This document shows, piece by piece, positions 26,201-34,423 of a stretch of 44,138 nt of DNA. Made by a program: the position numbers and the translations under genes. How positions within the stretch are numbered: the first letter of the stretch is position 1; each line of letters begins with the position of its first letter. The notes under the pieces were generated by a model, which ran no database searches, was not told the DNA's origin, and saw nothing but the letters and a program-made list of their open reading frames with translations. Source of the stretch: Verrucomicrobiia bacterium (GTDB lineage Bacteria > Verrucomicrobiota > Verrucomicrobiia > Limisphaerales > JAYPXF01); contig JADHOF010000004.1 in NCBI GenBank assembly GCA_016779125.1, forward strand, positions 1-44,138, written 5' to 3'.

Positions 26201-26326
26201 CCCACCAGCCGCCCGATCAACGAACTCCCGAACATCATCCTCGCCCCGTTAAAACCCCTCCAGGTCGTGGGAGAAATCCTCCAAGGCGGCAACAAGCCTC
26301 CGGCTCCGCCCAGGAAGGAGAAGTAG
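23204..26326 (+). CDS. AsmA-like large membrane-anchored protein
   Basis: A 1040-residue protein with a basic N-terminus and one membrane helix (MVLLLVLLALIAGFIWF, about 23-39), followed by a very long, mostly beta outside region. N-terminal QEELKQRGMDVEFQRMYWKWFRGIITEDL is typical of AsmA-like proteins, and the C-terminal 250 residues (FHWFKFNLLDTTARLDWVTNRLSITNLRSAFHGGSLAGWLDFDF onward, then GDGHASLTNGLLWQIPVFG) fit the AsmA_2/YhdP-type C-terminal domain. Proteins of this superfamily are thought to bridge inner and outer membranes and move phospholipid. The ATG overlaps the DUF4340 stop (ATGA), so it belongs to the ABC operon. Ends 14 nt before the convergent DUF1501 gene. Confidence 0.82.
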   Translation: MKRPPKWKRFWLCCRWGIRGCRMVLLLVLLALIAGFIWFNQIGMPDFAKTLLQEELKQRGMDVEFQRMYWKWFRGIITEDLIIHPSKGRIGPSVFIQSADLDLDLEKLVTGELSVKAIELFQGSGRWLVRPTNKEPQTLTIDKLHTDIRFLPDDRWELTRFDAVIQGVHINAGGIITNASFARTESARVHVKPKESRQRRQAMEQAEGQIHAALEKFSSLKFATAPSLNVEFSADARLRGEINARISGNIATLDTPLATCRGVRINGHVTRAAATNAPAKASLSLSADSLSSDSLKTREARGFAFFTLTPNGDWSALWNTGLKDVTSRHGSADYISFEGNATPDPSAPSNHLATVSLKAGALNLGDTRVAMLNLTTSLEGSLNRRILENVQIKGSAESFVHRTRSAERLAFSISARTNHTVTATNLTAWQVSSEINANGFLESDVRVESARVGLRWDHPMLTIRDARFELDQGGIGLDATADVVSRQLDLDLESTAALDQIAPLLGPKNERYLNQYRFKKPPIIRAKASLRLPPGDLKSLRWKTDLEPLLNVAGRIEAGPGDYRGLAFDAAHTDVLLTNGLLILPNLLVNRPEGDARLAYTNNLATRDYSFGIDSGINPLSLGPLLGEGERKGLELLSFDNEMPHISGTLFGRWGDLDRTAFAATARLTNVALRGQHFDLVDTRASMTNGLILLRDTTMRRPEGRLDTPLVRIDTGAGRVHLTNVVSTLDFTVIPEVIGPSTARAVRAYEFPEAAEVVINGSVGTHRDAERDSDLHFDLRAKHFHWFKFNLLDTTARLDWVTNRLSITNLRSAFHGGSLAGWLDFDFDPPVGNDFRFDLTFKNAGIQSLIADLANPKNTLEGRLDGRLRVTDANTAYWDSWQGDGHASLTNGLLWQIPVFGLFSPVLNTLIPGLGDSRASDAHGTFTMTNSLILTRDLIIHSPPARLYYVGTADFDANIDARVEARLFKNKSLVGKLFDVLTSPITKIFEYKVGGTLGHPTSRPINELPNIILAPLKPLQVVGEILQGGNKPPAPPRKEK

Positions 26327-26340
26327 AACCAAAACCCGCG

Positions 26341-27747
26341 TCAGAAGAGCCCGGTGATTGGGCGGCTTTTCTCCAGCAGGTTGAAGGGACGCCCGGTCGC
26401 GTCGGTCGCCTTGAGATCGTCGATCCCCATCGCGTGATAGACGGTGTGGGCGATGCTCTCGGGGCCCATCGCGTGCTCGACCGGATATTCGCCGAATCGA
26501 TCGGTGGCACCGTAGGTTTGGCCACCGCGAATTCCGCCTCCGGCGAGCACGACACTCTGGCAGGCCGTCCAATGATCCCGCCCGGCTCCTTTCCCGCCAC
26601 CGGAACGTGGATCGCCGATCTTTGGCTTGCGACCCATCTCGCTTGTGACCACGACCAAGGTTTCATCCAACAGCCCGCGTTCGTGCAGATCCTCGATCAG
26701 GGCGGAATAGCAACGATCGAAACGGGGCAGCAGATCCTCTTTCAGGCAGTTGAAATTGTCGCCGTGCGTGTCCCACCCCCCGGCGCTGCGGCATTTCTTC
26801 GCCAAGGGGGAGTTGATTCCATCCACCCTCCAGAAAACCGTGATGAAAGGGACACCCGCCTCGGCCAGACGCCGGGCCATCAAAAGGCTCATGCCGTTCA
26901 GATGCTCGCCGTAACGCTCGCGAACACGCCGAGGCTCCTTGCGAAGGTCGAACGCGTCGGCCGTGGAGGCGTTGGCAAGGAGCTCAAAGGCCTTTTGTTG
27001 CTGGGTCGTGTAGTTCCCGATCACGGGATCCGTTTCCGCCATCCGCCGCGCGGTGTTGACGGCTTCAAGCAGCTCTTTGCGTTCCGCCAGCCGGGCGCGG
27101 CCCACGTCTTCCGACAAGGTCAACGACGGGGCCGTGAAATTCAGCGGTTCCTCGTGGGTGCCATAAAGATAGAACGGATCGTGCTCCAACCCGAGCCGGC
27201 CGGCGAACTGCCCGGGCCGCGTGTAAGGCGCCCGGCTCGGCTTGTAGGGCAAGGTGATCACCTGCGGCAGACGGGGATGGCGCGGCAATCTCTGGCCGAC
27301 CACACAAGCCATGTGCGGCGCGTCGGTCGGATAGGGTCGCCGGTTGTTCCCCTCGGTTCGAAAGGTCAGGTCGGGCACGTTCCCGGTCAGATTGTAGTAG
27401 TAGCCAGCGTGATGATCGCCCGTCGCCAATCCAAAATCGGTCACCGATCGCACGATCGCGAGATGCCGGCCCTGCTTCGCCGTCATGGGCAGGTGTTCCG
27501 AAATGTACACACCGGGGGCGCTTGTGCGGATCGGATTAAACGGGCCGCGGTACTCGCGTGGTGCGTCGGGTTTGAGATCCCACATGTCGATATGGGACGC
27601 GCCACCGCAGAGGAAAAAGAGGATGGTCGATCGGGCCCGCTTGGTCGGGAGGGCTATCCCCGTCGCCGGCGACGCCATCACGGAAGAGCCAAAGCGCAAA
27701 CCACCGAGCCCGATGGTGGATGCCCTCAGAAACGCACGCCGATTCAT
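26341..27747 (-). CDS. Tat-exported DUF1501 protein
   Basis: A 468-residue protein beginning MNRRAFLRASTIGLGG, a clear twin-arginine signal. LFFLCGGASHIDMWDLKPDAP, HHAGYYYNLTG, GWDTHGDNF, LVVVTSEMGRKPKI and GRDHWTACQSVVLAGGGIRGG are the conserved segments of DUF1501, which is related to alkaline phosphatase/sulfatase-type hydrolases and abundant in planctomycetes and verrucomicrobia, often near DUF1553/DUF1549 cytochrome genes. None is adjacent here. The ATG at 27745-27747 has GGGGAAAG about 8 nt upstream; a GTG three codons earlier is possible. It is divergent from the DeoR-type regulator. Confidence 0.9.
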   Translation of the reverse strand: MNRRAFLRASTIGLGGLRFGSSVMASPATGIALPTKRARSTILFFLCGGASHIDMWDLKPDAPREYRGPFNPIRTSAPGVYISEHLPMTAKQGRHLAIVRSVTDFGLATGDHHAGYYYNLTGNVPDLTFRTEGNNRRPYPTDAPHMACVVGQRLPRHPRLPQVITLPYKPSRAPYTRPGQFAGRLGLEHDPFYLYGTHEEPLNFTAPSLTLSEDVGRARLAERKELLEAVNTARRMAETDPVIGNYTTQQQKAFELLANASTADAFDLRKEPRRVRERYGEHLNGMSLLMARRLAEAGVPFITVFWRVDGINSPLAKKCRSAGGWDTHGDNFNCLKEDLLPRFDRCYSALIEDLHERGLLDETLVVVTSEMGRKPKIGDPRSGGGKGAGRDHWTACQSVVLAGGGIRGGQTYGATDRFGEYPVEHAMGPESIAHTVYHAMGIDDLKATDATGRPFNLLEKSRPITGLF

Positions 27748-27821
27748 GCTCCGCACTTTCCCCGCAAATCCTCAAATGCCAAGCGCAATGACGTTCCACC
27801 GGGCGGTTCAAGAATTGCCGA

Positions 27822-27857
27822 AAACTGCCAGAAACTACCAGCCGCCGCTTGCTGGTA
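27822..27857. promoter_or_regulatory. Candidate operator of the DeoR-type regulator
   Basis: Two directly repeated 10-bp units, AAACTGCCAG (27822-27831) and AAACTACCAG (27832-27841), are followed by an inverted copy: TACCAGC (27836-27842) pairs exactly with GCTGGTA (27851-27857) across an 8-nt spacer. The cluster lies 31 nt upstream of the regulator start and 75 nt upstream of the divergent DUF1501 gene, so it could control either or both. Confidence 0.45.
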
Positions 27858-27888
27858 AAACCCGCCCATGCCACGCTGACGAGACATC

Positions 27889-28644
27889 GTGCAAGCGGAA
27901 GAACGCCAAAAAAAGATCTTCGACTACCTCAAGAAGGTGGAGTTCGCCTCTCTTGAAGATCTCTCGACGCAATTGGATGTATCGGTGTCCACCGTCCGGC
28001 GCGACCTGACGATTCTGGAGGGTGGCGGCAAGTTGAGGCGCACCCACGGCGGCGCGCGACTGGCCATTCCCGAATCCGACGAGTTCGCCTTCGCGTCCCG
28101 GGACGTCCATCAGTTCAACGAGAAGGAATCCATCGGACGCGCGGTGGCGAAGCTGATCGGGCCAAATCAGACCGTGATCATGGACGCCGGCTCCACGGTC
28201 TACCACGTCGCGAAGTATCTGGAGCCGATGACACCGCACATCGTCACAAACTCGCTCCCGATCGCCAATCACTACGCCGCCAACCACCAGGTGGAGGTCA
28301 TCGTGTCCGGCGGCGTGATCTATCCGCGGCTGGGCGTGATGGTCGGGCCCCTCGCGATTCACGCGTTTTCGGAAATCAATGCGGATGTCGCCATCATGGG
28401 CGCGGGCGGGATCACATTGACGGGCATCAGCAATTCGCACGTCCTGCTCATCGACATCCAGCTCGCGATGATCAAAGCCGCCCGCAAGGTGATCTTCTGC
28501 ATCGACCACACCAAGATCGGCCGGCACTCGCTCACCCGCCTCTGCGATCTGGACCAGGTCGACACGATCGTCACAGACGCCGCCGCACCACCGGAATTGA
28601 TCGCCCAGATCCGGGCAAAAGGGGTCGAGGTGATCCTCGGCTGA
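27889..28644 (+). CDS. DeoR/GlpR family transcriptional regulator
   Basis: A 251-residue regulator. The N-terminal winged helix (EERQKKIFDYLKKVEFASLEDLSTQL, then VSVSTVRRDLTILEGGGKLRRTHGGA) is the classic DeoR DNA-binding domain, with the recognition helix in STVRRDL. The C-terminal half (NEKESIGRAVAKLIGPNQTVIMDAGSTVYHVAKYL, MGAGGITLTGISN) is the DeoR sensor domain, related to sugar-phosphate isomerases and usually responding to a phosphorylated sugar. The start is GTG at 27889. Its target genes are not obvious; a repeat cluster just upstream suggests autoregulation and possible control of the divergent DUF1501 gene. Confidence 0.92.
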   Translation: MQAEERQKKIFDYLKKVEFASLEDLSTQLDVSVSTVRRDLTILEGGGKLRRTHGGARLAIPESDEFAFASRDVHQFNEKESIGRAVAKLIGPNQTVIMDAGSTVYHVAKYLEPMTPHIVTNSLPIANHYAANHQVEVIVSGGVIYPRLGVMVGPLAIHAFSEINADVAIMGAGGITLTGISNSHVLLIDIQLAMIKAARKVIFCIDHTKIGRHSLTRLCDLDQVDTIVTDAAAPPELIAQIRAKGVEVILG

Positions 28645-28649
28645 AGAGG

Positions 28650-29282
28650 TCAGGGCTCGACCGCCAGATCGCGCCACGGAACGAGATTGATCAGGTTCGC
28701 CTCGTGTTTGCGGGCGGAAACCTCGACCACCGACAGGCTGGCGTATTCGATATCAAGCCGGCCGAAGTGGGGAAGCGGAATCTCCAGCAGCGCTGAAAGA
28801 AGGGCCCGCACAACGCCGCCGTGACACACCACCGCAACGGTCTTGCCACGGTTGTCTTCAACGATGCGCCGAATCACCGTGCCGGTTCGCTCCCGGAAAG
28901 CCTGCCCGGATTCGGCCCCCTTCACCCGCCCGGCGTCCAGCTCGTCCAGCCAGCCGAACACGTCGATCTGATATTCCTCCGCCACCGCCATCCAGGTCTT
29001 TCCGGTCCATTCACCGAAATCGATTTCCCTCAGGTCCTCCACAATCTCGGCCGTCAATCCCTGCCGTTCCAGAATCGGATCCGCCGTGGCCCGCGCGCGT
29101 TTCATCGGGCTGCAGTAAAGCCGGTCAAAGCGATGGCGTTCGACATACTCCGCGAGCACGCGCGCCTGATGCCGGCCGGTCGCCGAGAGTTCCATGTCGA
29201 TCGTGCCGCCGAAGATGCGATGATAACGCTCGTCCACCTCCCCGTGCCGCATCAGGCACAACCTTGTCACCGGATCACTCAT
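28650..29282 (-). CDS. Histidine phosphatase family protein
   Basis: A 210-residue member of the histidine phosphatase superfamily (phosphoglycerate mutase-like). The catalytic motif is CLMRHGEVD (His13), followed by FGGTIDMELSATGRHQARVLAEY, YCSPMKRARATADPI, the conserved Glu in LREIDFGEWTGKTW, and the second His in VAVVCHGGVVRALL. This layout resembles alpha-ribazole phosphatase (CobC) and PhoE-like phosphatases; the substrate cannot be decided and no cobalamin genes are nearby. Its ATG overlaps the rph stop codon (ATGA), which implies translational coupling to RNase PH. Confidence 0.87.
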   Translation of the reverse strand: MSDPVTRLCLMRHGEVDERYHRIFGGTIDMELSATGRHQARVLAEYVERHRFDRLYCSPMKRARATADPILERQGLTAEIVEDLREIDFGEWTGKTWMAVAEEYQIDVFGWLDELDAGRVKGAESGQAFRERTGTVIRRIVEDNRGKTVAVVCHGGVVRALLSALLEIPLPHFGRLDIEYASLSVVEVSARKHEANLINLVPWRDLAVEP

Positions 29283-30031
29283 CCCTCCGCCACCGCCGCT
29301 TCCTGAAGTTTCAAAAGCTGCCCGATTCCCGCCTTGCCCAAGGCCAGCATCTCCGTGAGTTGGTCCGGCGTGAAGGTCGCCGTTTCACCCGTGCCCTGCA
29401 CTTCGATGAATTCCCCCGCCCCGGTCATCACCAGATTCATGTCCACCGCCGCCGCCACGTCCTCCACATAGGGCAGATCGCAGCACGCCGCACCGTTGAC
29501 GATGCCGACACTCACGGCGGCGACCGCATTGACGATCGGGTCCTCCTTGATCTTGCCCTCGGACATCAGTTTCGCAATCGCCAGGCGCAGCGCGACAAAC
29601 GCACCCGTGATGGACGCCGTCCGCGTGCCGCCGTCGGCCTGCAACACGTCACAGTCGATCCACACCGTGCGTTGCCCCAGTTTTTTGAGATCGATCGCCG
29701 CCCGCAGTGAACGGCCGATGAGTCGCTGGATCTCCGTCGAACGCCCGTCCACCTTGCCGCGCGTACTGTCGCGTCCCTTTCGCGCCACCGTGGAATACGG
29801 CAGCATCGAATACTCGGCCGTCAACCAGCCACCAGCGACCCGTTGCTCCTTCATCCAGCGCGGCACGTTTTCCTCCATGCACACGCCGCAGATCACGCGG
29901 GTGTCCCCCCATTCAATCAGGGTCGATCCGGTGGCGTTCGGCGCGATGTGGTTCCGGAACCGGACCGGCCGCAATTCACCCGGCGCCCGTCCGTCCGGAC
30001 GCCCGTTCGTTTTTTGAGTCTCTTCCGACAT
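29279..30031 (-). CDS. rph: Ribonuclease PH
   Basis: A 250-residue phosphorolytic 3'-5' exoribonuclease, which trims tRNA and other RNA 3' ends. Conserved segments include [70 protein letters not shown] and [14 protein letters not shown], covering the phosphate- and RNA-binding sites. A short N-terminal extension ([10 protein letters not shown]) precedes the domain. The start is divergent from lpxD with 94 nt between them. In many bacteria rph is linked to the nucleotide-triphosphatase gene rdgB; here the coupled partner is a histidine phosphatase instead. Confidence 0.95.
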   Translation of the reverse strand: MSEETQKTNGRPDGRAPGELRPVRFRNHIAPNATGSTLIEWGDTRVICGVCMEENVPRWMKEQRVAGGWLTAEYSMLPYSTVARKGRDSTRGKVDGRSTEIQRLIGRSLRAAIDLKKLGQRTVWIDCDVLQADGGTRTASITGAFVALRLAIAKLMSEGKIKEDPIVNAVAAVSVGIVNGAACCDLPYVEDVAAAVDMNLVMTGAGEFIEVQGTGETATFTPDQLTEMLALGKAGIGQLLKLQEAAVAEG

Positions 30032-30125
30032 GGCGGCGGAGGCTACGCGCCGCCCACGCCCACCTCAACGAGGAAACGGAATTTTGAGGCTTGGACTTTA
30101 CTCCCCGACAAACAAGCCTTCCGCC

Positions 30126-31145
30126 ATGCTTACCGCCGGAGAACTGGCCGAACGCCTGCAGGGCGAAATCACGGGCGATCCCCGGACGCAAATCACCGGA
30201 TTGCGTCCCGCGAACCACGCCCAGGCGGGCGATCTGACTTTCGCCGAGAACGAAAAATACCTCGCCGCCGCCGCGGCAAGCCCTGCGTCGGTGATTCTCG
30301 TTCCGGGTCAAACCGCGCTCGAAGGAAAGACGCTTGTCCGCGTGAAGAACGTGCGCGTGGCGCTTGCCGACTGCCTGGAGCTGTTCTTCCCGGAACGCCG
30401 CTACGAGCCGGGCGTTCATCCGACCGCCACCGTGTCGCCGGGCGCCAAGATTGATCCGACCGCCCACGTTGGTCCGCATTGCATCGTGGAGGACGAGGTC
30501 TCGATCGGGGCCGGCACGACGCTGCTGGGACAGGTCTTTGTCGGCGCGGGCAGCCGCATCGGGGACCATTGCCGGATCTTCGCCAACACGACGCTCTATC
30601 ACGGCACCGTGATCGGCTCAGGCGTCCGCATCCATGCCGGGACCGTGATTGGCTCCGACGGCTACGGGTATGTCTTCGACGGCGCACGGCACAAAAAAAT
30701 CCCGCAGGTCGGCCATGTCGTGATCGAGGACGACGTCGAAATCGGCTCGAACGTCTCCATCGACCGCGGCGCAATCGGCCCGACCACGATCGGCAAGGGC
30801 ACCAAGATCGACAACCTCGTGCAGATCGCCCACAACGTCTCCACCGGACAGAACTGCCTGATCATTTCCCAGACCGGCATCGCGGGCAGCAGCCGGCTCG
30901 GCAACTTCGTCACGCTGGCGGGCCAGGTCGGCATCGCCGGTCATCTCACGATCGACGATCAGGTCGTCATCGCCGCCAAATCCGGCGTGATGCACAACAT
31001 TCCCGCCGGCGAAAAATGGATGGGCGCGCCGGCTCAACCGGACAAGCAGACCAAACGCCAGATGCTGGCCGTGCAACAACTCCCCGAATTGATCAAACGC
31101 GTCCGCGCGTTGGAAAAGCGGCTCGCAGAGCGGGCAGAAGACTGA
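30126..31145 (+). CDS. lpxD: UDP-3-O-(3-hydroxyacyl)glucosamine N-acyltransferase LpxD
   Basis: A 339-residue enzyme of lipid A synthesis that N-acylates UDP-3-O-acyl-glucosamine with acyl-ACP in the cytoplasm. The N-terminal uridine-binding domain ([18 protein letters not shown], then [21 protein letters not shown]) is followed by a left-handed beta-helix of hexapeptide repeats ([21 protein letters not shown] onward). The catalytic His lies in [14 protein letters not shown]-terminal coiled-coil-like helix ([21 protein letters not shown]) ends the protein. Length matches the family. Its presence is direct evidence for an LPS-containing outer membrane. ATG 30126 is chosen over an in-frame ATG at 30030 because the domain starts there. 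Confidence 0.95.
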   Translation: MLTAGELAERLQGEITGDPRTQITGLRPANHAQAGDLTFAENEKYLAAAAASPASVILVPGQTALEGKTLVRVKNVRVALADCLELFFPERRYEPGVHPTATVSPGAKIDPTAHVGPHCIVEDEVSIGAGTTLLGQVFVGAGSRIGDHCRIFANTTLYHGTVIGSGVRIHAGTVIGSDGYGYVFDGARHKKIPQVGHVVIEDDVEIGSNVSIDRGAIGPTTIGKGTKIDNLVQIAHNVSTGQNCLIISQTGIAGSSRLGNFVTLAGQVGIAGHLTIDDQVVIAAKSGVMHNIPAGEKWMGAPAQPDKQTKRQMLAVQQLPELIKRVRALEKRLAERAED

Positions 31146-31179
31146 TTGCGCGAATTGAAACCGCGTTCACCTTTCCTCC

Positions 31180-31698
31180 ATGAGCGAACAACAAATCACT
31201 CTCGCCTGCGGCTGTTTCTGGTGCGTCGAAGCCGTCTACCAGCGCGTGCCCGGCGTGTTGAAGGTCGAGTCCGGCTACGCCAACGGCTTGAACGACAACC
31301 CCACCTACCAGCAGGTCTGCACCGGCACCACGAACCACGCCGAGGTCATTCAAATCACCTTTGACCCCGAGCGCACAAAAATTGAAACCCTCCTCGAAGT
31401 CTTTTGGAGCGTTCACGATCCCACCACGCTAAACCGCCAAGGCAACGACACCGGCACCCAATACCGGTCGGGAATCTACCACACGAGCGACGAGCAACGG
31501 CAGCTCGCGGAACAATCGAAAGCCGCCGCCCAAGCCCGCTTCCCGAATCCCATCGTCACCGAGATCAAGCCGCTCGAGAAATACTTCCCGGCCGAGGACT
31601 ACCACCAGGACTACTTCAACCAAAACCCCGGCAACGGATACTGCCAGCTCGTCATCCCGCCCAAACTCGCCAAGTTGGAGAAGCTGGGCCTCGAATAA
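31180..31698 (+). CDS. msrA: Peptide methionine sulfoxide reductase MsrA
   Basis: A 172-residue enzyme that repairs methionine-S-sulfoxide in proteins. The active site is GCFWC at 11-15, with catalytic Cys12; the second Cys15 and another Cys near the C-terminus (GNGYCQLVI) may serve as resolving residues. Other conserved parts are VESGYANG, HAEVIQITFDP, HDPTTLNRQGNDTGTQYRS and YHQDYF. No signal peptide, so cytoplasmic. It lies 34 nt downstream of lpxD and may be co-transcribed; it converges with the sulfatase gene, 29 nt between the stops. Confidence 0.95.
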   Translation: MSEQQITLACGCFWCVEAVYQRVPGVLKVESGYANGLNDNPTYQQVCTGTTNHAEVIQITFDPERTKIETLLEVFWSVHDPTTLNRQGNDTGTQYRSGIYHTSDEQRQLAEQSKAAAQARFPNPIVTEIKPLEKYFPAEDYHQDYFNQNPGNGYCQLVIPPKLAKLEKLGLE

Positions 31699-31727
31699 TC
31701 CGGCTCGAAAATTTCAGGGGAAGACGA

Positions 31728-33287
31728 TCACCGCGGTTTTCCGGACCCGTACTTCTCCTCGAACACTTTCACAGGATCGAAGCTTGGCGCGCCGTAGAGC
31801 TTCTGCTGCCGTTCGATGCCGCAATTCGGATAGTAGTCGAAGATGTCTCCGTTCCCGAGTACGCGCGGGTCGCCCTGGGCTTTGAGTTCGCGCTCCAACT
31901 GCGCCCAAAGTTTCGCCTTCAGCCCGGCCTGTTTCGGGTCGGCGGCGAGGTTGTTCACGCAGTCGGGATCGGCCTTGATGTCGTAGAGCTCCTCGTCCGG
32001 GCGCTTGCCAAAGGCGAGTTCGAAATACTTGTAATCCTTGTCGCCGGCGGAGAGGTCGGTGAGGAAACTCTTGGTGGGTGACGCGTCGCAGTTCATGTAA
32101 CCGTATTCGGGATTGCCCACCGGCCAGCGATCCGATTTGAAATTCCGCACGTAAAGCCAGCGGTCGTTCCGCAACGCGCGGGCGGGATAACCGACCGACA
32201 ACAGATCGCCGTCGATTCGACCAAGGTCATGGCGCTCCTTGCCGAGCAGCGTATGGTTGCGCCCGGGGTCGATGCGGCCGGATTTGGTCGCAAGCAGCTG
32301 CTTCACAAAGCTCGCACCGGTCATCTGGGCCGGTGCCTTCACGCCGGCCAGTTCCAACAGGGTCGGCGCGAGATCGGGAAAGGTGATGAAATCCGTAACC
32401 GTGCGGCCGGGCTTGATCTTGTCGCCCCAGCGAACGGCGAAGGGGATGTGAAACCCGTCATCGTAGAGTTGCCCCTTCACGCGCGGGAAGGGCATGCCGT
32501 GATCGGACGTCGCGATGATGATCGTGTTGTCCAACTGGCCCTGCTCCTCCAGATGCTTCAACGCGCGGGCGATGTGGGTGTCATACCACTCGACCTCGAT
32601 GGCGTAGTCGGCCAGGTCGCCTCGAATGACTTCATTGTCGGGATAGTAGGCGGGCACGGTGACCTTTGAGAGATCACGCCCGTCGAGTTTCCAATTGTCC
32701 TTGCCGTAGCTGCGGTGGGGCTCCTTGGTGCCAAGCCAAAAACAGAAGGGCTTGTCCGCCGGCCGGGCCTTGAGGAATTCCGCGAAGTTGCCGGCGTAGT
32801 CGGTGTTCGCCATGCCGGTGTAGGGAGCCTTGGCCTGTTTGGACTGCCAGGGATGCCCGGCCGGATTGATCTTTTCAGCCTTGGGCTTGCCCGGCGAACT
32901 GCCGGCATGAACGCCCGGCCCCCAGCCTTTGCCGGTGAATCCCATGAAGTATCCGGCCTCCTCAAGCAGGAAGGGGTAGAACTTCCACTTCGGACTGAGA
33001 ATCGGATTGTGGTTGCAGGCCTCCTCAAGTTGCCACGAATAGCGTCCCGTCAGGAGGCAGGCACGGGCGGGCGCGCATTTCGGGTTGCAGTTGTACGCCT
33101 GGGTGAAGAGCACGCCCTCCCGCGCGATGCGGTCGAAGCCCGGTGTCTTCACGTATTTGCTCCCGTAGACGCCCATGCTGTCCCGCGACGCGTCGTCCGC
33201 GATGATGAAAAGAATGTTCGGTCGTTCCGCCTCGGCGGCGAAAAGTCCCGCGACGAGGAAGGGGATCAGCGTGATGAGTCGTTTCAT
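31728..33287 (-). CDS. Exported sulfatase, complete
   Basis: A 519-residue sulfatase with a signal peptide (MKRLITLIPFLVAGLFAAEA). RPNILFIIADDASRDSMGVYG supplies metal-binding Asp residues (31, 32), and the formylglycine motif C-x-P-x-R is present as CAPARACLLTGR with Cys71, so activation by a formylglycine-generating enzyme is expected. ATSDHGMPFPRVKGQLYDDG and ADPDCVNNLA further match the heparan N-sulfatase-like group. The natural substrate is unknown, probably a sulfated polysaccharide. Its ATG overlaps the stop of the SMP-30-like gene (ATGA), so the two are translated together. Confidence 0.92.
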   Translation of the reverse strand: MKRLITLIPFLVAGLFAAEAERPNILFIIADDASRDSMGVYGSKYVKTPGFDRIAREGVLFTQAYNCNPKCAPARACLLTGRYSWQLEEACNHNPILSPKWKFYPFLLEEAGYFMGFTGKGWGPGVHAGSSPGKPKAEKINPAGHPWQSKQAKAPYTGMANTDYAGNFAEFLKARPADKPFCFWLGTKEPHRSYGKDNWKLDGRDLSKVTVPAYYPDNEVIRGDLADYAIEVEWYDTHIARALKHLEEQGQLDNTIIIATSDHGMPFPRVKGQLYDDGFHIPFAVRWGDKIKPGRTVTDFITFPDLAPTLLELAGVKAPAQMTGASFVKQLLATKSGRIDPGRNHTLLGKERHDLGRIDGDLLSVGYPARALRNDRWLYVRNFKSDRWPVGNPEYGYMNCDASPTKSFLTDLSAGDKDYKYFELAFGKRPDEELYDIKADPDCVNNLAADPKQAGLKAKLWAQLERELKAQGDPRVLGNGDIFDYYPNCGIERQQKLYGAPSFDPVKVFEEKYGSGKPR

Positions 33288-34324
33288 TTGTGTATCGGTG
33301 TTCCTGGTTTTGCGGTCGAAGGATGGTGGCCGTCGAGCTTCAAGCGGATGCGAAACAGGCCGCCTCCCGCAGTGACGTAGAGGGTGTCGGATTCGGAGCC
33401 CAGACCGAAGGTGCAGTTGGTCGGCAGCGTCGGTGTCGGAATGTGGACCAACTCTTTCCCGGCCGGGCTGAAGACAACGATGCCGAAACGGCTTTGACTG
33501 CGGACGGCCGCGTAAATGTTTCCCTCCACGTCGATCGCCATTCCGTCCGTGCCGGTCTCCTTGCCGAAGTCTGCCAGCACACGCTTCTTCCGCGCATCAA
33601 CCCGACCGTCCTTCAACAGCGGAAACGCGTTCAAGGTCATCCGGCCGATCTGCGGATCCGCCGGCGCGTTTGGCCCGCCACGCGAGCCATTGTTCGTTTC
33701 GGCGACATAGAGCGTCTTCGCGTCCGGTGACAAATGCACCCCGTTCGGCTTTTCAATCTCGTCTGCACCCAGCAAGCGGATGAGTTTCCCGCTTTCAGGA
33801 TCGAAACGATAAACCCCCATTTCCCCCTGTTCTTCCGGCTCGGATCCGATGTAACGCGGATCGGAAAAATAGATCCCCCCGTCCGGCGCGATCACGAGAT
33901 CGTTCGGGGACAGGAGCCGCCGGCCCTGAAACTTCGAGACCCAAGGCTTCACGTCACCCGACGCGGAAACGATGCACAAAGCCATCGCTCCCCCATTGGA
34001 GCCGCAACAGGCGATCAGGCGACCGGCCCGATCAAACATCAGCCCGTTGCTCTTGCGGCTGTTCCCTGAAAAAACCGTGGTCCGCCGCGTTTTCGGATCA
34101 AAGCGAAGAATCTGCCCCGGCTTGTCGGGTGATCGCGATATGTCGCTGAAGTAGATCCTTCCATCCGGGCCCGCCGCGACGCCCTCGGTAAATTCGCCTT
34201 CGTTCCACAACTCTTCCAATCGGGCGCTTGCGGGAAGGATCCGCTCCGAACCCGAAGGCACCGCCGCACGAAGGCAACACACGGCCGAAAACAACAACGC
34301 GCAAACACGAACAAGGGAACTCAT
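33284..34324 (-). CDS. Exported SMP-30/gluconolactonase/LRE-like protein
   Basis: A 346-residue six-bladed propeller protein with a signal peptide (MSSLVRVCALLFSAVCCLRAA). The metal-binding residues of the SMP-30 family are visible: Glu in EFTEGVAAGPDGRIYFSD, Asn in LLSPNDLVIAPDGGIYFSDP, Asn in KPNGVHLSPDAKTLYVAET, and Asp in GTDGMAIDVEGNIYAA. Family members hydrolyse sugar lactones; here a role in sugar catabolism outside the cytoplasm is inferred. The ATG at 34322-34324 is used because the signal peptide begins there. It is the upstream gene of a translationally coupled pair with the sulfatase. Confidence 0.88.
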   Translation of the reverse strand: MSSLVRVCALLFSAVCCLRAAVPSGSERILPASARLEELWNEGEFTEGVAAGPDGRIYFSDISRSPDKPGQILRFDPKTRRTTVFSGNSRKSNGLMFDRAGRLIACCGSNGGAMALCIVSASGDVKPWVSKFQGRRLLSPNDLVIAPDGGIYFSDPRYIGSEPEEQGEMGVYRFDPESGKLIRLLGADEIEKPNGVHLSPDAKTLYVAETNNGSRGGPNAPADPQIGRMTLNAFPLLKDGRVDARKKRVLADFGKETGTDGMAIDVEGNIYAAVRSQSRFGIVVFSPAGKELVHIPTPTLPTNCTFGLGSESDTLYVTAGGGLFRIRLKLDGHHPSTAKPGTPIHK

Positions 34325-34423
34325 GACGGCGCATGATAGGCCAGGCAAAGCCGACCGCAATCGCGTATGTCGGGACAATGTCACGGCCCGGATCGGGAAT
34401 CCGAAATGAGCCGGACGTCCGCT

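Noticed and set aside
26434-27858. 474-codon plus-strand open frame
   Set aside because: Antisense to the DUF1501 gene, whose conserved motifs and Tat signal are clear.
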